Positions 1-7,118 of a stretch of 17,142 nt of DNA are shown one piece after another (the stretch's first letter is position 1; every line of letters begins with the position of its first letter). The DNA lies in the NCBI GenBank assembly GCA_031285975.1, contig JAITVE010000175.1:1-17142 (forward strand), read 5' to 3'. Both the position numbers and the translations under genes were made by a program. The DNA comes from Candidatus Adiutrix sp. GTDB taxonomy: Bacteria > Desulfobacterota > Desulfarculia > Adiutricales > Adiutricaceae. The notes under the pieces are model-generated. The model saw only the letters and a program-made list of their open reading frames with translations, was not told where the DNA came from and searched no databases.

Positions 1-350
1 AGGGGCGCGACCTCGGCGATCAGTTCGGCCAGGGCCAGGGAGGTGGTGCCCGCGTCCAGGTAAATAGACATGCCCGGCTCCACCAGCGCGGCGGCGGCGC
101 GGGCGATGGCCGCTTTTTCCTCATGCTGCAAAACGCGTTTGGCCACGTGGGAGGGCTCGGCGGAAATCTTTTCCGGCCGCCGCACCCCGCCGGAGATGGA
201 CAGCACCCTCCCCTCCTGCTCCAGCTTTTGGATGTCGCGGCGCACGGTCATGTGCGACACGCCCAGGAGCGCGGTCAGTTCCGCGATGGAGACCACCTCG
301 CGCTCGGCCAGGGCGGAGAGAATAAGCTGCTGCCGTTTCGCGGGAATCAT
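1..350 (-). CDS. DeoR-family transcriptional regulator (C-terminus beyond window)
   Basis: This is the N-terminal 116 residues of a DeoR-family repressor, cut off by the left edge of the window. The translation begins MIPAKRQQLILSALAE and carries a DeoR-type winged helix-turn-helix (about residues 6-57), including the recognition-helix stretch VSHMTVRRDIQKLEQEG and the wing SGGVRR. It then enters the sugar-phosphate-sensing domain, with the family motif LDAGTTSLALAELI near residues 97-110. The ATG at 348-350 overlaps the otnI stop in an ATGA arrangement, so it is the last visible gene of the operon and probably translationally coupled to it. Family members usually bind phosphorylated sugars or sugar acids. 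I infer that it controls the otn/TRAP operon, perhaps sensing a phosphorylated tetronate intermediate. The effector is not visible in the sequence. Confidence 0.9.
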   Translation of the reverse strand, partial: MIPAKRQQLILSALAEREVVSIAELTALLGVSHMTVRRDIQKLEQEGRVLSISGGVRRPEKISAEPSHVAKRVLQHEEKAAIARAAAALVEPGMSIYLDAGTTSLALAELIAEVAP

Positions 351-1129
351 GAATTTCCCAAAATCTTCAGCCAGCCCAGGCCCGCTTCGGTGGCGGCGCG
401 GGGGCGGTATTCGCAGCCTATCCAGCCGGGGTAGCCCAGGTCGTCCAGAAGCTGAAAAATGTGGCAATAATTGACTTCGCCCTCGTCCGGCTCATGGCGG
501 CTCGGCACGGCGGCGATTTGCACGTGGCCCAGGCAGTCGGCGAGCGAGCGGAGCAGGGCCGTCAAATCGCCGTCCGTAATTTGGGCGTGGTAGACGTCGA
601 ATTGCAGGCGAAAATTGGGGCGGGCGGCCAGCCGCACCAGGCGGGCGCATTCCCTCTGGCTCAAGAGGAAATAGCCCGGCACATCGCGGGGGTTCAGGGC
701 TTCCGCCAGCAAAGTTATGCCGCTCGGCGCGAGGCGGTCGGCGGCGGCGCGCATGTTGGCCAGCCACACTTCGGCGCACTCTTCTCGGGCTTGCCCGGCG
801 GGAACCAGGCCGGACATGGCGTGCACTTTTTGGCAGCCCAGCGTGCGGGCGTACTCCAGGGCTAATTCTACTGACTCGGCGAACTCGGCTTCCCGGCCGG
901 GCAGAGCGGCCAGGCCCCGCTCACCGGCGGCGTAATCGCCGGGGCGCAGATTGAAAAGGGACACGGCCAGGTTATGGCGGCGCAGTTCCCGCGCTATGTC
1001 CTCAGCCGTGAATTCGTAAGGGAAGAGGAATTCCACCGCCCGGAAACCGGCGCGGGCCGCCGCTTCAAAGCGGGCCATGAAGGGCAGTTCCGTAAAAAGC
1101 ATAGTGAGGTTGGCGGCGAATCTGGGCAT
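347..1129 (-). CDS. otnI: 2-oxo-tetronate isomerase (hydroxypyruvate isomerase family)
   Basis: This 260-aa protein is a full-length member of the Hyi/OtnI family of xylose-isomerase-like TIM barrels. In the otn pathway OtnI converts 2-oxo-tetronate to 3-oxo-tetronate in the cytoplasm; the related Hyi interconverts hydroxypyruvate and tartronate semialdehyde. The expected metal and catalytic residues are present: E143 in LLAEALNPRDVPGYF, D178 in LQFDVYH, Q204 in GHVQIA and E240 in GCEYRP. The N-terminus (NLTMLFTELPFMARFEAAARAGF) is typical of the family. Adjacent otnC and otnK favour the OtnI role over Hyi. The gene is separated from otnC by 225 bp containing a repeat element, which is unusual for genes that normally sit close together. 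Its stop overlaps the DeoR start by 4 bp. The ribosome site upstream is weak (AGAAAGA). Confidence 0.88.
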   Translation of the reverse strand: MPRFAANLTMLFTELPFMARFEAAARAGFRAVEFLFPYEFTAEDIARELRRHNLAVSLFNLRPGDYAAGERGLAALPGREAEFAESVELALEYARTLGCQKVHAMSGLVPAGQAREECAEVWLANMRAAADRLAPSGITLLAEALNPRDVPGYFLLSQRECARLVRLAARPNFRLQFDVYHAQITDGDLTALLRSLADCLGHVQIAAVPSRHEPDEGEVNYCHIFQLLDDLGYPGWIGCEYRPRAATEAGLGWLKILGNS

Positions 1130-1145
1130 GGGAAATCTTTCTCTT

Positions 1146-1250
1146 TAGAGCGCTTTTCTATTTCAAGGTCATATGCAAAAAATGAAAAGCGCCCGGATGT
1201 TGGCGTATTTTGCAATTTATAAAAGGCAGATAAATTGCAAAATGCTCTAA
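1146..1250 (-). repeat. 105-bp MITE/BIME-like element, copy 1
   Basis: This is an AT-rich 105-bp block inside the otnC-otnI gap. A copy with only two mismatches lies on the opposite strand at 13648-13752. It starts TAGAGC and ends GCTCTA, giving imperfect terminal inverted repeats of about 13 bp (TAGAGCGCTTTTC versus TAGAGCATTTTGC) bounded by TA. Inside are two hairpins: a 9-bp stem GCGCTTTTC/GAAAAGCGC (1150-1191) and a perfect 14-bp stem ATTTTGCAATTTAT/ATAAATTGCAAAAT (1207-1243). There is no coding capacity. The TA boundaries would fit a TA-targeting (IS630/mariner-like) non-autonomous element, but that assignment is inference. Confidence 0.8.
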
Positions 1251-1308
1251 AACGCGTATTTCGTAAGATAGCACGGCGGCGCTGGCGGAACAAGGCCCCT
1301 AGCGCTTC

Positions 1309-1340
1309 ATTGCAAAAATCATGAATATGATTTTTGCAAT
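1309..1340. repeat. Perfect 14-bp inverted repeat (hairpin) after otnC
   Basis: The arms ATTGCAAAAATCAT (1309-1322) and ATGATTTTTGCAAT (1327-1340) are perfect complements around a 4-nt loop. The hairpin begins 14 bp downstream of the otnC stop. The stem is AT-rich with no following U-tract, so it is a poor intrinsic terminator. It shares the core ATTGCAAAA with the stem of the neighbouring 105-bp element and may be a relic of a related repeat. A regulator operator or an mRNA 3'-end stabiliser are alternatives. Confidence 0.6.
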
Positions 1341-1354
1341 AAGACATGAGCGCG

Positions 1355-1972
1355 TCAGCGGAGTTCGGCCACTTCCCCGGCGGTCAGATAGCGCACGGGG
1401 TTGTTGCCCAAAATAAAAAGCAGCTTGGCCGTTTCTTCCAGTTCCTCAAAAGCATCCACCGCTTCCGGCAAAGTTTTGCCCAGCGCCACCGCGCCGTGGT
1501 TGGCCATCAGGCAGGCCGAGCCCGAGGCCAGGCGCTCGGTCAAAGCCTCGGCAATCAGGGGGCTGCCGGGGCGGAAATAGGGGATGAGAGGCAGACGGCC
1601 GGTCTTCATCACAAAATAGGGGGTGAAGGGTTTTATAGCCTCCTCCGGGTTCAGGTTCTCCAGGCAGGACAGGGCCGTCAGGTAGGTGGAATGGAGGTGC
1701 ACCACGGCCCCGCAGTCGGGGCGGGCGCGGTAGAGGGCCAGGTGGAAGGCGATTTCCTTGGACATTTTTTCGCCGCTCACCTGCTCGCCGTCCAGGCGCA
1801 CCCGGGCCAGGGCCGGGGCCGTCAGGCGGCCCAGGCAGGCGTTGGTGGGCGTGGCCAAAATGTCGCCGTCAGCCAGTTTCAGGGAAATATTCCCGGCTGT
1901 GCCCACCGCGTAGCCGCGCTGGAACAGGAATTGGCCGTATTCTACCATTATGTCGCGGGCTTCGCTGTCCAT
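1355..1972 (-). CDS. otnC: 3-oxo-tetronate 4-phosphate decarboxylase (class II aldolase/adducin family)
   Basis: This 205-aa protein has the class II aldolase fold. In the otn pathway OtnC decarboxylates 3-oxo-tetronate 4-phosphate to dihydroxyacetone phosphate and CO2, using a divalent metal. The sequence shows the phosphate-binding TAGNIS loop (25-30), the LATPTNA segment (39-45), the catalytic acid E73 in SKEIAFHLALY, the metal ligands H92 and H94 in VVHLHSTYLTAL, and the third ligand H159 in MANHGAVALG. Its length is close to the family norm of about 205-220 aa. The ATG lies one base after the otnK stop (TAA-C-ATG), so the two are tightly coupled. L-fuculose-phosphate aldolase is the main alternative for the fold, but the adjacent otnK and otnI make OtnC the best call. 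Confidence 0.88.
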   Translation of the reverse strand: MDSEARDIMVEYGQFLFQRGYAVGTAGNISLKLADGDILATPTNACLGRLTAPALARVRLDGEQVSGEKMSKEIAFHLALYRARPDCGAVVHLHSTYLTALSCLENLNPEEAIKPFTPYFVMKTGRLPLIPYFRPGSPLIAEALTERLASGSACLMANHGAVALGKTLPEAVDAFEELEETAKLLFILGNNPVRYLTAGEVAELR

Positions 1973-1973
1973 G

Positions 1974-3272
1974 TTATTGGCTCGTATAAAAGCTTTGGGC
2001 GTGGGTGAAAAAATTTTCGTCGCCGAAATTGCCGGATTTCAAGGCGAAGGAGAGCGGCGCGTCAACCGCCCGCACCCAGGGCACGCCGGGGGCGATTTCC
2101 GGGCCGATGCGCAGGGCGGCGGCGCCCAGGCTCTGCATAACCGCGCCGGAAGTTTCTCCCCCGGCCACGATGAAGTGGTCGAACCCTTCCGCCCGCAGAT
2201 GTTTGGCCAACGCAGCGAAAAAGGTTTCCACGGCCGCAGCCAGTTTTTCCGCGCCGAAGCGTTTTTGCGTTTCGGCCAAAATTTCGGGGCCGGTGGTGGC
2301 GCTGATAAGGGGGGCCAGGTGGCTGCTTTGTTTTGTAGCCCAGGCCGCCGCTTCGCGGGCGTAGGCAACGGCGTCGCTGAGACAGCGTGCCGCGTCAATG
2401 ACCAGGCGCGGGGCTACGCGGGCGTAGGCGGCCACCTGGCTATTGGTCATCACCGAGCAAGAGCCGGAGAGCGCCACCGTGCGCCCGCCGTCCGGGGGAG
2501 CCCCGGCGGCGGCGGCTTGAGCTTCGTCCACTCCGTCGCCATCGGCCAGGCAGCGGGCCAGGCCGTAGCCCAGGCCCGAGCCGCCGGTGAGGAGGGGAAA
2601 ATCCGCCAGGGCGCGGCCCAGGGTCAGCAAATGCTCTTCCCGCAAAACGTCCGGGGCCGCGTAGCGGATGCCCTCGCGCCGCAAGGCTTCCAGTATCGCC
2701 GTCACCACCTCGGGGCCCTGGTCAATGACCGTCCAGGGCAGGTTGGCCGCCCGGCCCGGGGCCTGGGCCTCCATAAGGCGCATAAGGTTCGCGTCGAGCA
2801 TGGGGTTGACCGGGTGATGGCGCATCCCCGATTCGTTCAAAAGCACCGGCCCGACAAAGAGATAGCCGTTATACACGGTGCGCCCGTTTTGGGGCAGGGC
2901 CGGGCAGATAACGGTGAAATCTTCCCCGAGCGCGGCCATCAGGGCCTCGGTGACCGGGCCGATGTTGCCGCGCGGGGTGCTGTCAAAACTGGAGCAGGAA
3001 TTGACCGAACAGCCGCGGCAGCCCCGCGCCCGCAAGCTGTCCAGGGCGGCCAGGCTCAGGGCGATTGCTTCTTCCGGCGGGCAGGAACGGCTCTTGAGGC
3101 TTATCACCGCCGCTTCGGCTTCAATGGCCGTGCCCGGCTGGGGCAGCCCGCCGAATTGAATCGTGGACAGCCCCCCTTTCACCAGAAAGCCCGCCATGTC
3201 GGTGCCGCCGGTGAAATCATCGGCAATGACTCCCAGTTTCAGGCCCGGCGACTGCGGATTACGGCTCGGCAT
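1974..3272 (-). CDS. otnK: 3-oxo-tetronate 4-kinase (four-carbon acid sugar kinase family)
   Basis: This 432-aa kinase of the four-carbon acid sugar kinase (DUF1537) family phosphorylates 3-oxo-tetronate at C4. The N-terminal domain opens with GVIADDFTGGTD (14-25) and contains FDSTPRGNIGPVTEAL (96-111), which contacts the acid sugar. The C-terminal nucleotide-binding domain has SGSCSVMTNSQV (269-280), VAGGETSGAV (369-378), PGVPW (395-399) and LKSGNFGDENFF (411-422). I place the start at the ATG at 3270-3272, which follows GGGGAAG and sits 8 bp after the dctM stop. An in-frame ATG at 3374 would add 34 residues lying inside dctM and lacking similarity to the family. The gene is followed one base later by otnC. 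Confidence 0.92.
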   Translation of the reverse strand: MPSRNPQSPGLKLGVIADDFTGGTDMAGFLVKGGLSTIQFGGLPQPGTAIEAEAAVISLKSRSCPPEEAIALSLAALDSLRARGCRGCSVNSCSSFDSTPRGNIGPVTEALMAALGEDFTVICPALPQNGRTVYNGYLFVGPVLLNESGMRHHPVNPMLDANLMRLMEAQAPGRAANLPWTVIDQGPEVVTAILEALRREGIRYAAPDVLREEHLLTLGRALADFPLLTGGSGLGYGLARCLADGDGVDEAQAAAAGAPPDGGRTVALSGSCSVMTNSQVAAYARVAPRLVIDAARCLSDAVAYAREAAAWATKQSSHLAPLISATTGPEILAETQKRFGAEKLAAAVETFFAALAKHLRAEGFDHFIVAGGETSGAVMQSLGAAALRIGPEIAPGVPWVRAVDAPLSFALKSGNFGDENFFTHAQSFYTSQ

Positions 3273-3280
3273 GGCTTCCC

Positions 3281-4552
3281 CTACCTCACCAGCGCCAGGG
3301 AGAACCAGGGCACGAAGGTGATCAGCAGCAAGGCCACGATGCTCAGAATAAAAATGGGCAGCAGCTTGCGGCAAATCAGCTCAAAGCTTATGCGGCCGAT
3401 ATCGGCGGCCACATAAAGGTTCGGGCCCACGGGCGGGGTGACCTGGCCGATGGACAGGTTCAGGATGATAATCACGCCCAGGTGAATCATGTCGATTTCC
3501 AGGGCCTTGGCAATGGGCATCAAAATGGGCACCAGAATGAACAGGGCGCTGGTGTTGTCCATCACGCAGCCCGCGATGAGGAAGATGACGTTGATCAAGA
3601 GCAGCATCACGTATTTGTTGCGGGTCAGTTCCAGGGCCATTTCCGTCAGTTCGGCGGCAATGCCCTGCTGGGTCAGCACCCAGGCGAAGATGCCCGCGTT
3701 CATGATGATGAACAGGATGATGCCCGTGGTCTTGGCCGCGTCGAACAACGTTTCCAGGCATTTGGCAAAAGTCAGTTCGCGGTAGATGAAGGCCCCGACG
3801 ATGAAGCTGTAGATAACGGCCACGGCGGCGGCTTCGGTGGGGGTGAAGAAGCCGGAATAGATGCCGCCCAGGACGATGATGGGGCTGAGCAAACCCCAGA
3901 ACGCCTCTTTCACGCTCAGGAGTTTTTCCTTCCAGGTGCTCTTCTGCTCGTCGCTCTTCCAGCCGAATTTCCGGGACTGCCAGAAGACGGCCATACACAG
4001 GCAGCCGCCGAAGACCATGCCGGGGATGACCCCCGCCAGGAACAGGTCGCTGATGGATTCCCCGGTAATCATGCCGTAAATCAAAAGCGTGATGGACGGC
4101 GGAATCACCGTGCCCAACGAGCCGCTCATGGCCGACAGGGCGCAGGTGAAGCCCGGCTCATAGCCCTGGCGAATCATGGAGGGAATCAGCACCGAGCCGA
4201 TGGCGGCCACGGTGGCCGTGCCCGAGCCGGAGATGGCCGCGAAAAACATGGCCGTCAGCACCGCCACATAGCCCAGGCCGCCGGACACGGGGCCGACAAA
4301 ACTGTTGGCCATTTTAATCAACAGGCGGGAAATGCCGCCCTTGTCCATAATCACCCCGGCCAGAACGAACAGCGGGATGGTCAGGAGCGAAAATTTTTGA
4401 ATAGTGCTCTGCACAATGGCCGGGATGGCCGTCACCGGCATGTCCACGGACAACAGGGTCAGGGCGCTGGCCAGCCCCAGGGAGGCGGCGATGGGCACGT
4501 TCATGAAAATCAGAACGGCCAGGCTGCCGAAAAGAACCGCAGTGGCGCTCAT
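3281..4552 (-). CDS. dctM: TRAP transporter large permease, DctM family
   Basis: This 423-aa, very hydrophobic protein is the sodium-coupled transport subunit of a tripartite ATP-independent periplasmic (TRAP) transporter in the inner membrane. It has about 11-12 membrane segments. Family hallmarks include the early NVPIAASLGLASALTLL segment, PLFVLAGVIMDKGGISRLLI, the conserved SGSGTATVAAIG loop, GFTCALSAMSGSLGTVIPPSI, GFFTPTEAAAVAVIY and the C-terminal GQVTPPVGPNLYVAADIG. The length matches the family (about 425 aa). The start overlaps the dctQ stop by 4 bp (ATGA), indicating translational coupling. Because it lies directly upstream of otnK, the transporter most likely imports the tetronate or another sugar acid that the Otn enzymes degrade. 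Confidence 0.95.
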   Translation of the reverse strand: MSATAVLFGSLAVLIFMNVPIAASLGLASALTLLSVDMPVTAIPAIVQSTIQKFSLLTIPLFVLAGVIMDKGGISRLLIKMANSFVGPVSGGLGYVAVLTAMFFAAISGSGTATVAAIGSVLIPSMIRQGYEPGFTCALSAMSGSLGTVIPPSITLLIYGMITGESISDLFLAGVIPGMVFGGCLCMAVFWQSRKFGWKSDEQKSTWKEKLLSVKEAFWGLLSPIIVLGGIYSGFFTPTEAAAVAVIYSFIVGAFIYRELTFAKCLETLFDAAKTTGIILFIIMNAGIFAWVLTQQGIAAELTEMALELTRNKYVMLLLINVIFLIAGCVMDNTSALFILVPILMPIAKALEIDMIHLGVIIILNLSIGQVTPPVGPNLYVAADIGRISFELICRKLLPIFILSIVALLLITFVPWFSLALVR

Positions 4553-5031
4553 GACTGTTTCTCCTGCCCCGGAAAACCGAATTTGTAGCCGAACTCATAC
4601 TGCAAAATTCGCAGTATGGCCAGAACCGCCGAAAGGGGAATGGCCAGGCCAATGAGCCAGCCAGGGGTGGCCATAACCGGCGTGACCAGGCCGCGCTCAA
4701 ACTGGTTCCAGGTCATGCGCGAGCCGTAGATAATCCAGATGGCGTAATAGACGAAAATAATGGCGATGCGCAGCCAGCGGTGCAGAACTTTCGCGGGTTT
4801 TGGCAGCATGTCGGTCAAATAGGCGAAACCCATGTGGGAGTTGGTCTTAAACACCGCCGCCCCGGCCAGGGCGCAAACCCAGACGAACATGGTGGTCACC
4901 AGTTCCATCGTCCAGGAAAGGTTCACCTGCGGCAGCTTTCGGGAAAGCACGCCCAGGAAGGTGAAGACGGTCATCACCGTCAGCCCGACGGCGCACAGGT
5001 ATTCCTCAAAATTATCTACAAATTTTCTCAC
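4549..5031 (-). CDS. dctQ: TRAP transporter small permease, DctQ family
   Basis: This 160-aa protein is the small membrane subunit of the TRAP transporter, which pairs with DctM and helps the binding protein dock. Four membrane segments can be read: around GLTVMTVFTFLGVLSR, LVTTMFVWVCALAGAAVF, IAIIFVYYAIWIIYG and LIGLAIPLSAVLAILRI. The family feature NLSWTMELVTTMFVW (a conserved W followed by E in the second segment) is present. The start is GTG at 5029-5031, preceded by GGTGGA; no better in-frame ATG exists upstream. It overlaps dctM by 4 bp and lies 87 bp after dctP, with a strong hairpin in that gap. Confidence 0.92.
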   Translation of the reverse strand: MRKFVDNFEEYLCAVGLTVMTVFTFLGVLSRKLPQVNLSWTMELVTTMFVWVCALAGAAVFKTNSHMGFAYLTDMLPKPAKVLHRWLRIAIIFVYYAIWIIYGSRMTWNQFERGLVTPVMATPGWLIGLAIPLSAVLAILRILQYEFGYKFGFPGQEKQS

Positions 5032-5072
5032 GCGTCCACCGCTTTCGGCTGAGGTTTGGGGCGTTGTGGTTG

Positions 5073-5100
5073 AGGCCCGGCTGAAAAATCAGCCGGGCCT
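5073..5100 (-). terminator. Strong hairpin between dctP and dctQ (partial terminator or mRNA stabiliser)
   Basis: The arms AGGCCCGGCTGA (5073-5084) and TCAGCCGGGCCT (5089-5100) form a perfect 12-bp stem with a 4-nt loop, 18 bp beyond the dctP stop. Read on the minus strand it is not followed by a T-run, so full termination is doubtful. A hairpin here is common in binding-protein-first transport operons, where it raises dctP mRNA over the permease genes. An analogous hairpin follows livJ in this window. Confidence 0.65.
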
Positions 5101-5118
5101 TAATTGCGATGGACGGGC

Positions 5119-6177
5119 TTACTGGCCCGAAGCCACCCGCTTGAACAGGTCGATCACGTCTTTGCCGATGATGCTCTCATACTGCACATACAGCGGAGCG
5201 CAGGCGTCGGCGAAAGCCTGTTTTTCTTCGGGGGTCAAAACCGTGATGGTCACGCCTTTGGTCTCCAGATCTTTCAACTGCTCTTTTTCGCTTTCCAGCA
5301 CAAAGCCGTCGGCCCAGGCAATGGCTTCAGCGGCGGCGGCTTCCACCATCGCGCGCTGTTCGGCGCTCAGTTTTTCATAGGTCTTGGCGCTCAAATACCA
5401 GCCGGTGGCGTCGCGCACGTAATCCCACAGGGAGAGGTGGCTCTGCACTTCCTCGAACTTGGAGGAGGTGAACACGCTGATGGGGTTTTCCTGCCCGTCA
5501 ATGGTTTTCTGCTGCAACGCGGTGTAGACTTCAGAGAAATCCATGGCCGTGGGGTTGGCCTTGAAGGAATCGCGGAAGCAGTCCACGAAAAGCTGCGCGC
5601 CGGGGACGCGGATGTTCATGGCGTTCAAGTCTTCCGGGGTGCGGATGGGTTTGACGCTGTTGGAAATCTGCCGGGCCCCGGCGTTGTGGATGCCCAGGAG
5701 GCGGATGCCCAGGGGCTCGAACCAGGTGTTGACCGCGGCGGCCACTTCGGCGTTGCCGGTCACTTTGGCCAGGGAGGCTTCGTCCGGGAAGAGGAAGGGC
5801 ATCCAGAAAATGTAAAAACGGGCGTCGAAGGTGGCCGCGTTGGTGGGGGCGCTGGCGTGCATGTCGATGTCGCCGGTGCCGAGCATTTCAATGGCCTTCA
5901 CCAAATCGCCGCCGGAAAGGCCGCAGTTGCTGACCACGTTGACCTTCAGGCTGCCGTTCGATTTGGCTTCCAGGGATTCCTTGAACTTTTTGGCCGCCAG
6001 GTCGCTCAGGGAGTTGGGGGCCATGGTGTGGCTGAAATTGATGGTGACGGCCTTGACGGCGGGCTTGGCGGCTTCGCCGGAGGCGGCGGGGGCCGGTTTC
6101 TGCTCCTCCGAGCCGCAAGCGGCAAAGGCCAGGCAGAGGCCAACCATGCAGACAAGACTCAGCAATTTTCTCAACAT
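5119..6177 (-). CDS. dctP: TRAP transporter substrate-binding protein, DctP family (predicted lipoprotein)
   Basis: This 352-aa extracytoplasmic binding protein delivers an organic acid to the DctQM permease. Family landmarks are FSHTMAPNSLSDLAAKKF, ISNSVKPIRTPEDLNAMNIRVPG (whose IRVPG arginine normally salt-bridges the substrate carboxylate), AMDFSEVYTALQQKTIDGQENP and WYLSAKTYEKLS. The N-terminus is MLRKLLSLVCMVGLCLAFAACGS, a signal peptide ending in a lipobox (LAFAAC). The mature protein is therefore predicted to be lipid-anchored, whereas many TRAP binding proteins are soluble in the periplasm. The start at 6175-6177 follows AAGGAG with 6-bp spacing; the 50 extra codons upstream read through the promoter region and were dropped. 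As the first gene of the minus-strand operon it is divergent from the gene at 6443. Confidence 0.93.
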   Translation of the reverse strand: MLRKLLSLVCMVGLCLAFAACGSEEQKPAPAASGEAAKPAVKAVTINFSHTMAPNSLSDLAAKKFKESLEAKSNGSLKVNVVSNCGLSGGDLVKAIEMLGTGDIDMHASAPTNAATFDARFYIFWMPFLFPDEASLAKVTGNAEVAAAVNTWFEPLGIRLLGIHNAGARQISNSVKPIRTPEDLNAMNIRVPGAQLFVDCFRDSFKANPTAMDFSEVYTALQQKTIDGQENPISVFTSSKFEEVQSHLSLWDYVRDATGWYLSAKTYEKLSAEQRAMVEAAAAEAIAWADGFVLESEKEQLKDLETKGVTITVLTPEEKQAFADACAPLYVQYESIIGKDVIDLFKRVASGQ

Positions 6178-6442
6178 AATGCGCTCCTTCGAGGGCGGCC
6201 AGGCAATACCGGCCAATGGGGGTGGGAAAGAGAATAAATTCTGTGAAAAAGATAGCCGATTTTGTGAAATTTTGCAACCACATTTTTTACACTTCCCATA
6301 CAACGCGTTAACAAAGTACTTTACCAATACATCTGGTAGGGGCTGCGAGGAAGCTGGCAGTTAAATTTGTTGTAAAATTTGTGAAAAAATGATAGAGCTA
6401 TACAAACCGTCTTCTCACTTTCACCCATAAAGGAGCCTTGTC
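6178..6442. promoter_or_regulatory. Divergent regulatory region with TGTGAAA repeats
   Basis: This 265-bp AT-rich interval separates divergent dctP and the racemase-like gene, so both promoters must lie in it. TGTGAAA occurs in direct orientation at 6242-6248, 6263-6269 and 6380-6386. A one-base variant, TGTAAAA, lies at 6371-6377, and the second and third exact copies are extended to TTTGTGAAA. The first two are exactly 21 bp apart, two helical turns, and bracket the predicted dctP -10. The short palindromes AACGCGTT and AAAGTACTTT lie in the middle. The repeats are good candidates for operators of the operon's DeoR regulator, which is inference. Confidence 0.5.
6249..6277 (-). promoter_or_regulatory. 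Possible sigma-70-type promoter for dctP
   Basis: On the minus strand TTGCAA (6272-6277) and TATCTT (6249-6254) are separated by 17 bp. Each hexamer matches the sigma-70 consensus at 4 of 6 positions. The site is about 70 bp upstream of the dctP start, and TGTGAAA repeats lie within and just downstream of it, as expected for a repressor-controlled promoter. The match is modest. Confidence 0.35.
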
Positions 6443-7102
6443 ATGAAAAAAGCGGCCATCTTCCACACCAGCAGCGGCACCCTGGCCTTAATGCAGTCAC
6501 TCACCAAAGAAATCATGCCCGAAGCCGAGATTATGCACATCGTGGAAGATTCCATGATCGGCCAGGTGATGAAAAATAACGGCCTGACCCCTGAAATCAA
6601 CGCCCGCCTGGCCGCCTACGTCCACTGCGCCGAACTGGCGGGCTGCCACATTTTTATGACCGCCTGCTCCTCCATCGGCCGGGGCGTGGAGGACTGCCAG
6701 TTCCTCAGCAGCATCCCCGTGATGCGCATCGACGAAGCCATGGCCCTGGAAGCGGTGAAAAATTACAACAATATCGCCGTCCTGGCCACGGTGGGCACCA
6801 CCCTGAAACCCACGCTGGAGTTCATCGAGCGCAAAGCGGCAGAAGCGGGCCGCCGCCCGGCCATCAAATCCATGCTCATGGCCGAGGCCTTCCAGGCCTT
6901 CCTGGCGGGCGACCTGGCCAAGCACGACGACATGGTGGCCGCCGGTATCAAGGAAGCCCTGGGGCAGTCCTGCGAAGTTATTGTGCTGGCCCAGGCCTCC
7001 ATGGCCCGGGTGCTGGACAAAACCGGCCCCCTGCCCGTGCCTGTGCTGACCTCCCCCGAGCGCGGCATCAAGCTCTTGAAAGAACGCCTCGCGGCACTGT
7101 AA
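6443..7102 (+). CDS. Asp/Glu racemase superfamily protein, second catalytic Cys absent
   Basis: This 219-aa protein begins MKKAAIFHTSSGTLALMQSL and has the alternating fold pattern of the Asp/Glu/hydantoin racemase superfamily. Cys75 in FMTACSSIGRGVED is at the position of the first catalytic cysteine. The second-domain motif reads VIVLAQASMAR (180-190), where two-base racemases have a cysteine, so the classic two-cysteine mechanism is unlikely. Relatives with one cysteine act as isomerases, decarboxylases or have unknown roles. IAVLATVGTTLKPTLEFI is also family-like. The start is supported by AAAGGAG 6 bp upstream. A BKACE gene follows after 16 bp, so the two probably form an operon, divergent from the TRAP/otn operon. 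The substrate is unknown; I would not call it a racemase without evidence. Confidence 0.8.
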   Translation: MKKAAIFHTSSGTLALMQSLTKEIMPEAEIMHIVEDSMIGQVMKNNGLTPEINARLAAYVHCAELAGCHIFMTACSSIGRGVEDCQFLSSIPVMRIDEAMALEAVKNYNNIAVLATVGTTLKPTLEFIERKAAEAGRRPAIKSMLMAEAFQAFLAGDLAKHDDMVAAGIKEALGQSCEVIVLAQASMARVLDKTGPLPVPVLTSPERGIKLLKERLAAL

Positions 7103-7118
7103 ATCAAGGAGAAGCATT

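Noticed and set aside
994..1347. 117-aa minus-strand open frame across the otnC-otnI gap
   Set aside because: It reads through the 105-bp repeat and overlaps the otnI start in another frame. It has no ribosome site or recognisable domain.
3273..3374. Upstream in-frame ATG for otnK at 3374
   Set aside because: It lies inside dctM and its 34 extra residues are not family-like. The ATG at 3272 has a good ribosome site and the normal N-terminus.
1950..3416. 488-aa plus-strand open frame opposite otnK (and similar long frames at 3482-4588, 5104-6237, 10645-11535, 16003-17046)
   Set aside because: These are antisense shadows of high-GC genes. Their translations are low-complexity (rich in G, A, H, Q, R) and match no family, while the opposite strand encodes clear enzymes and transporters.
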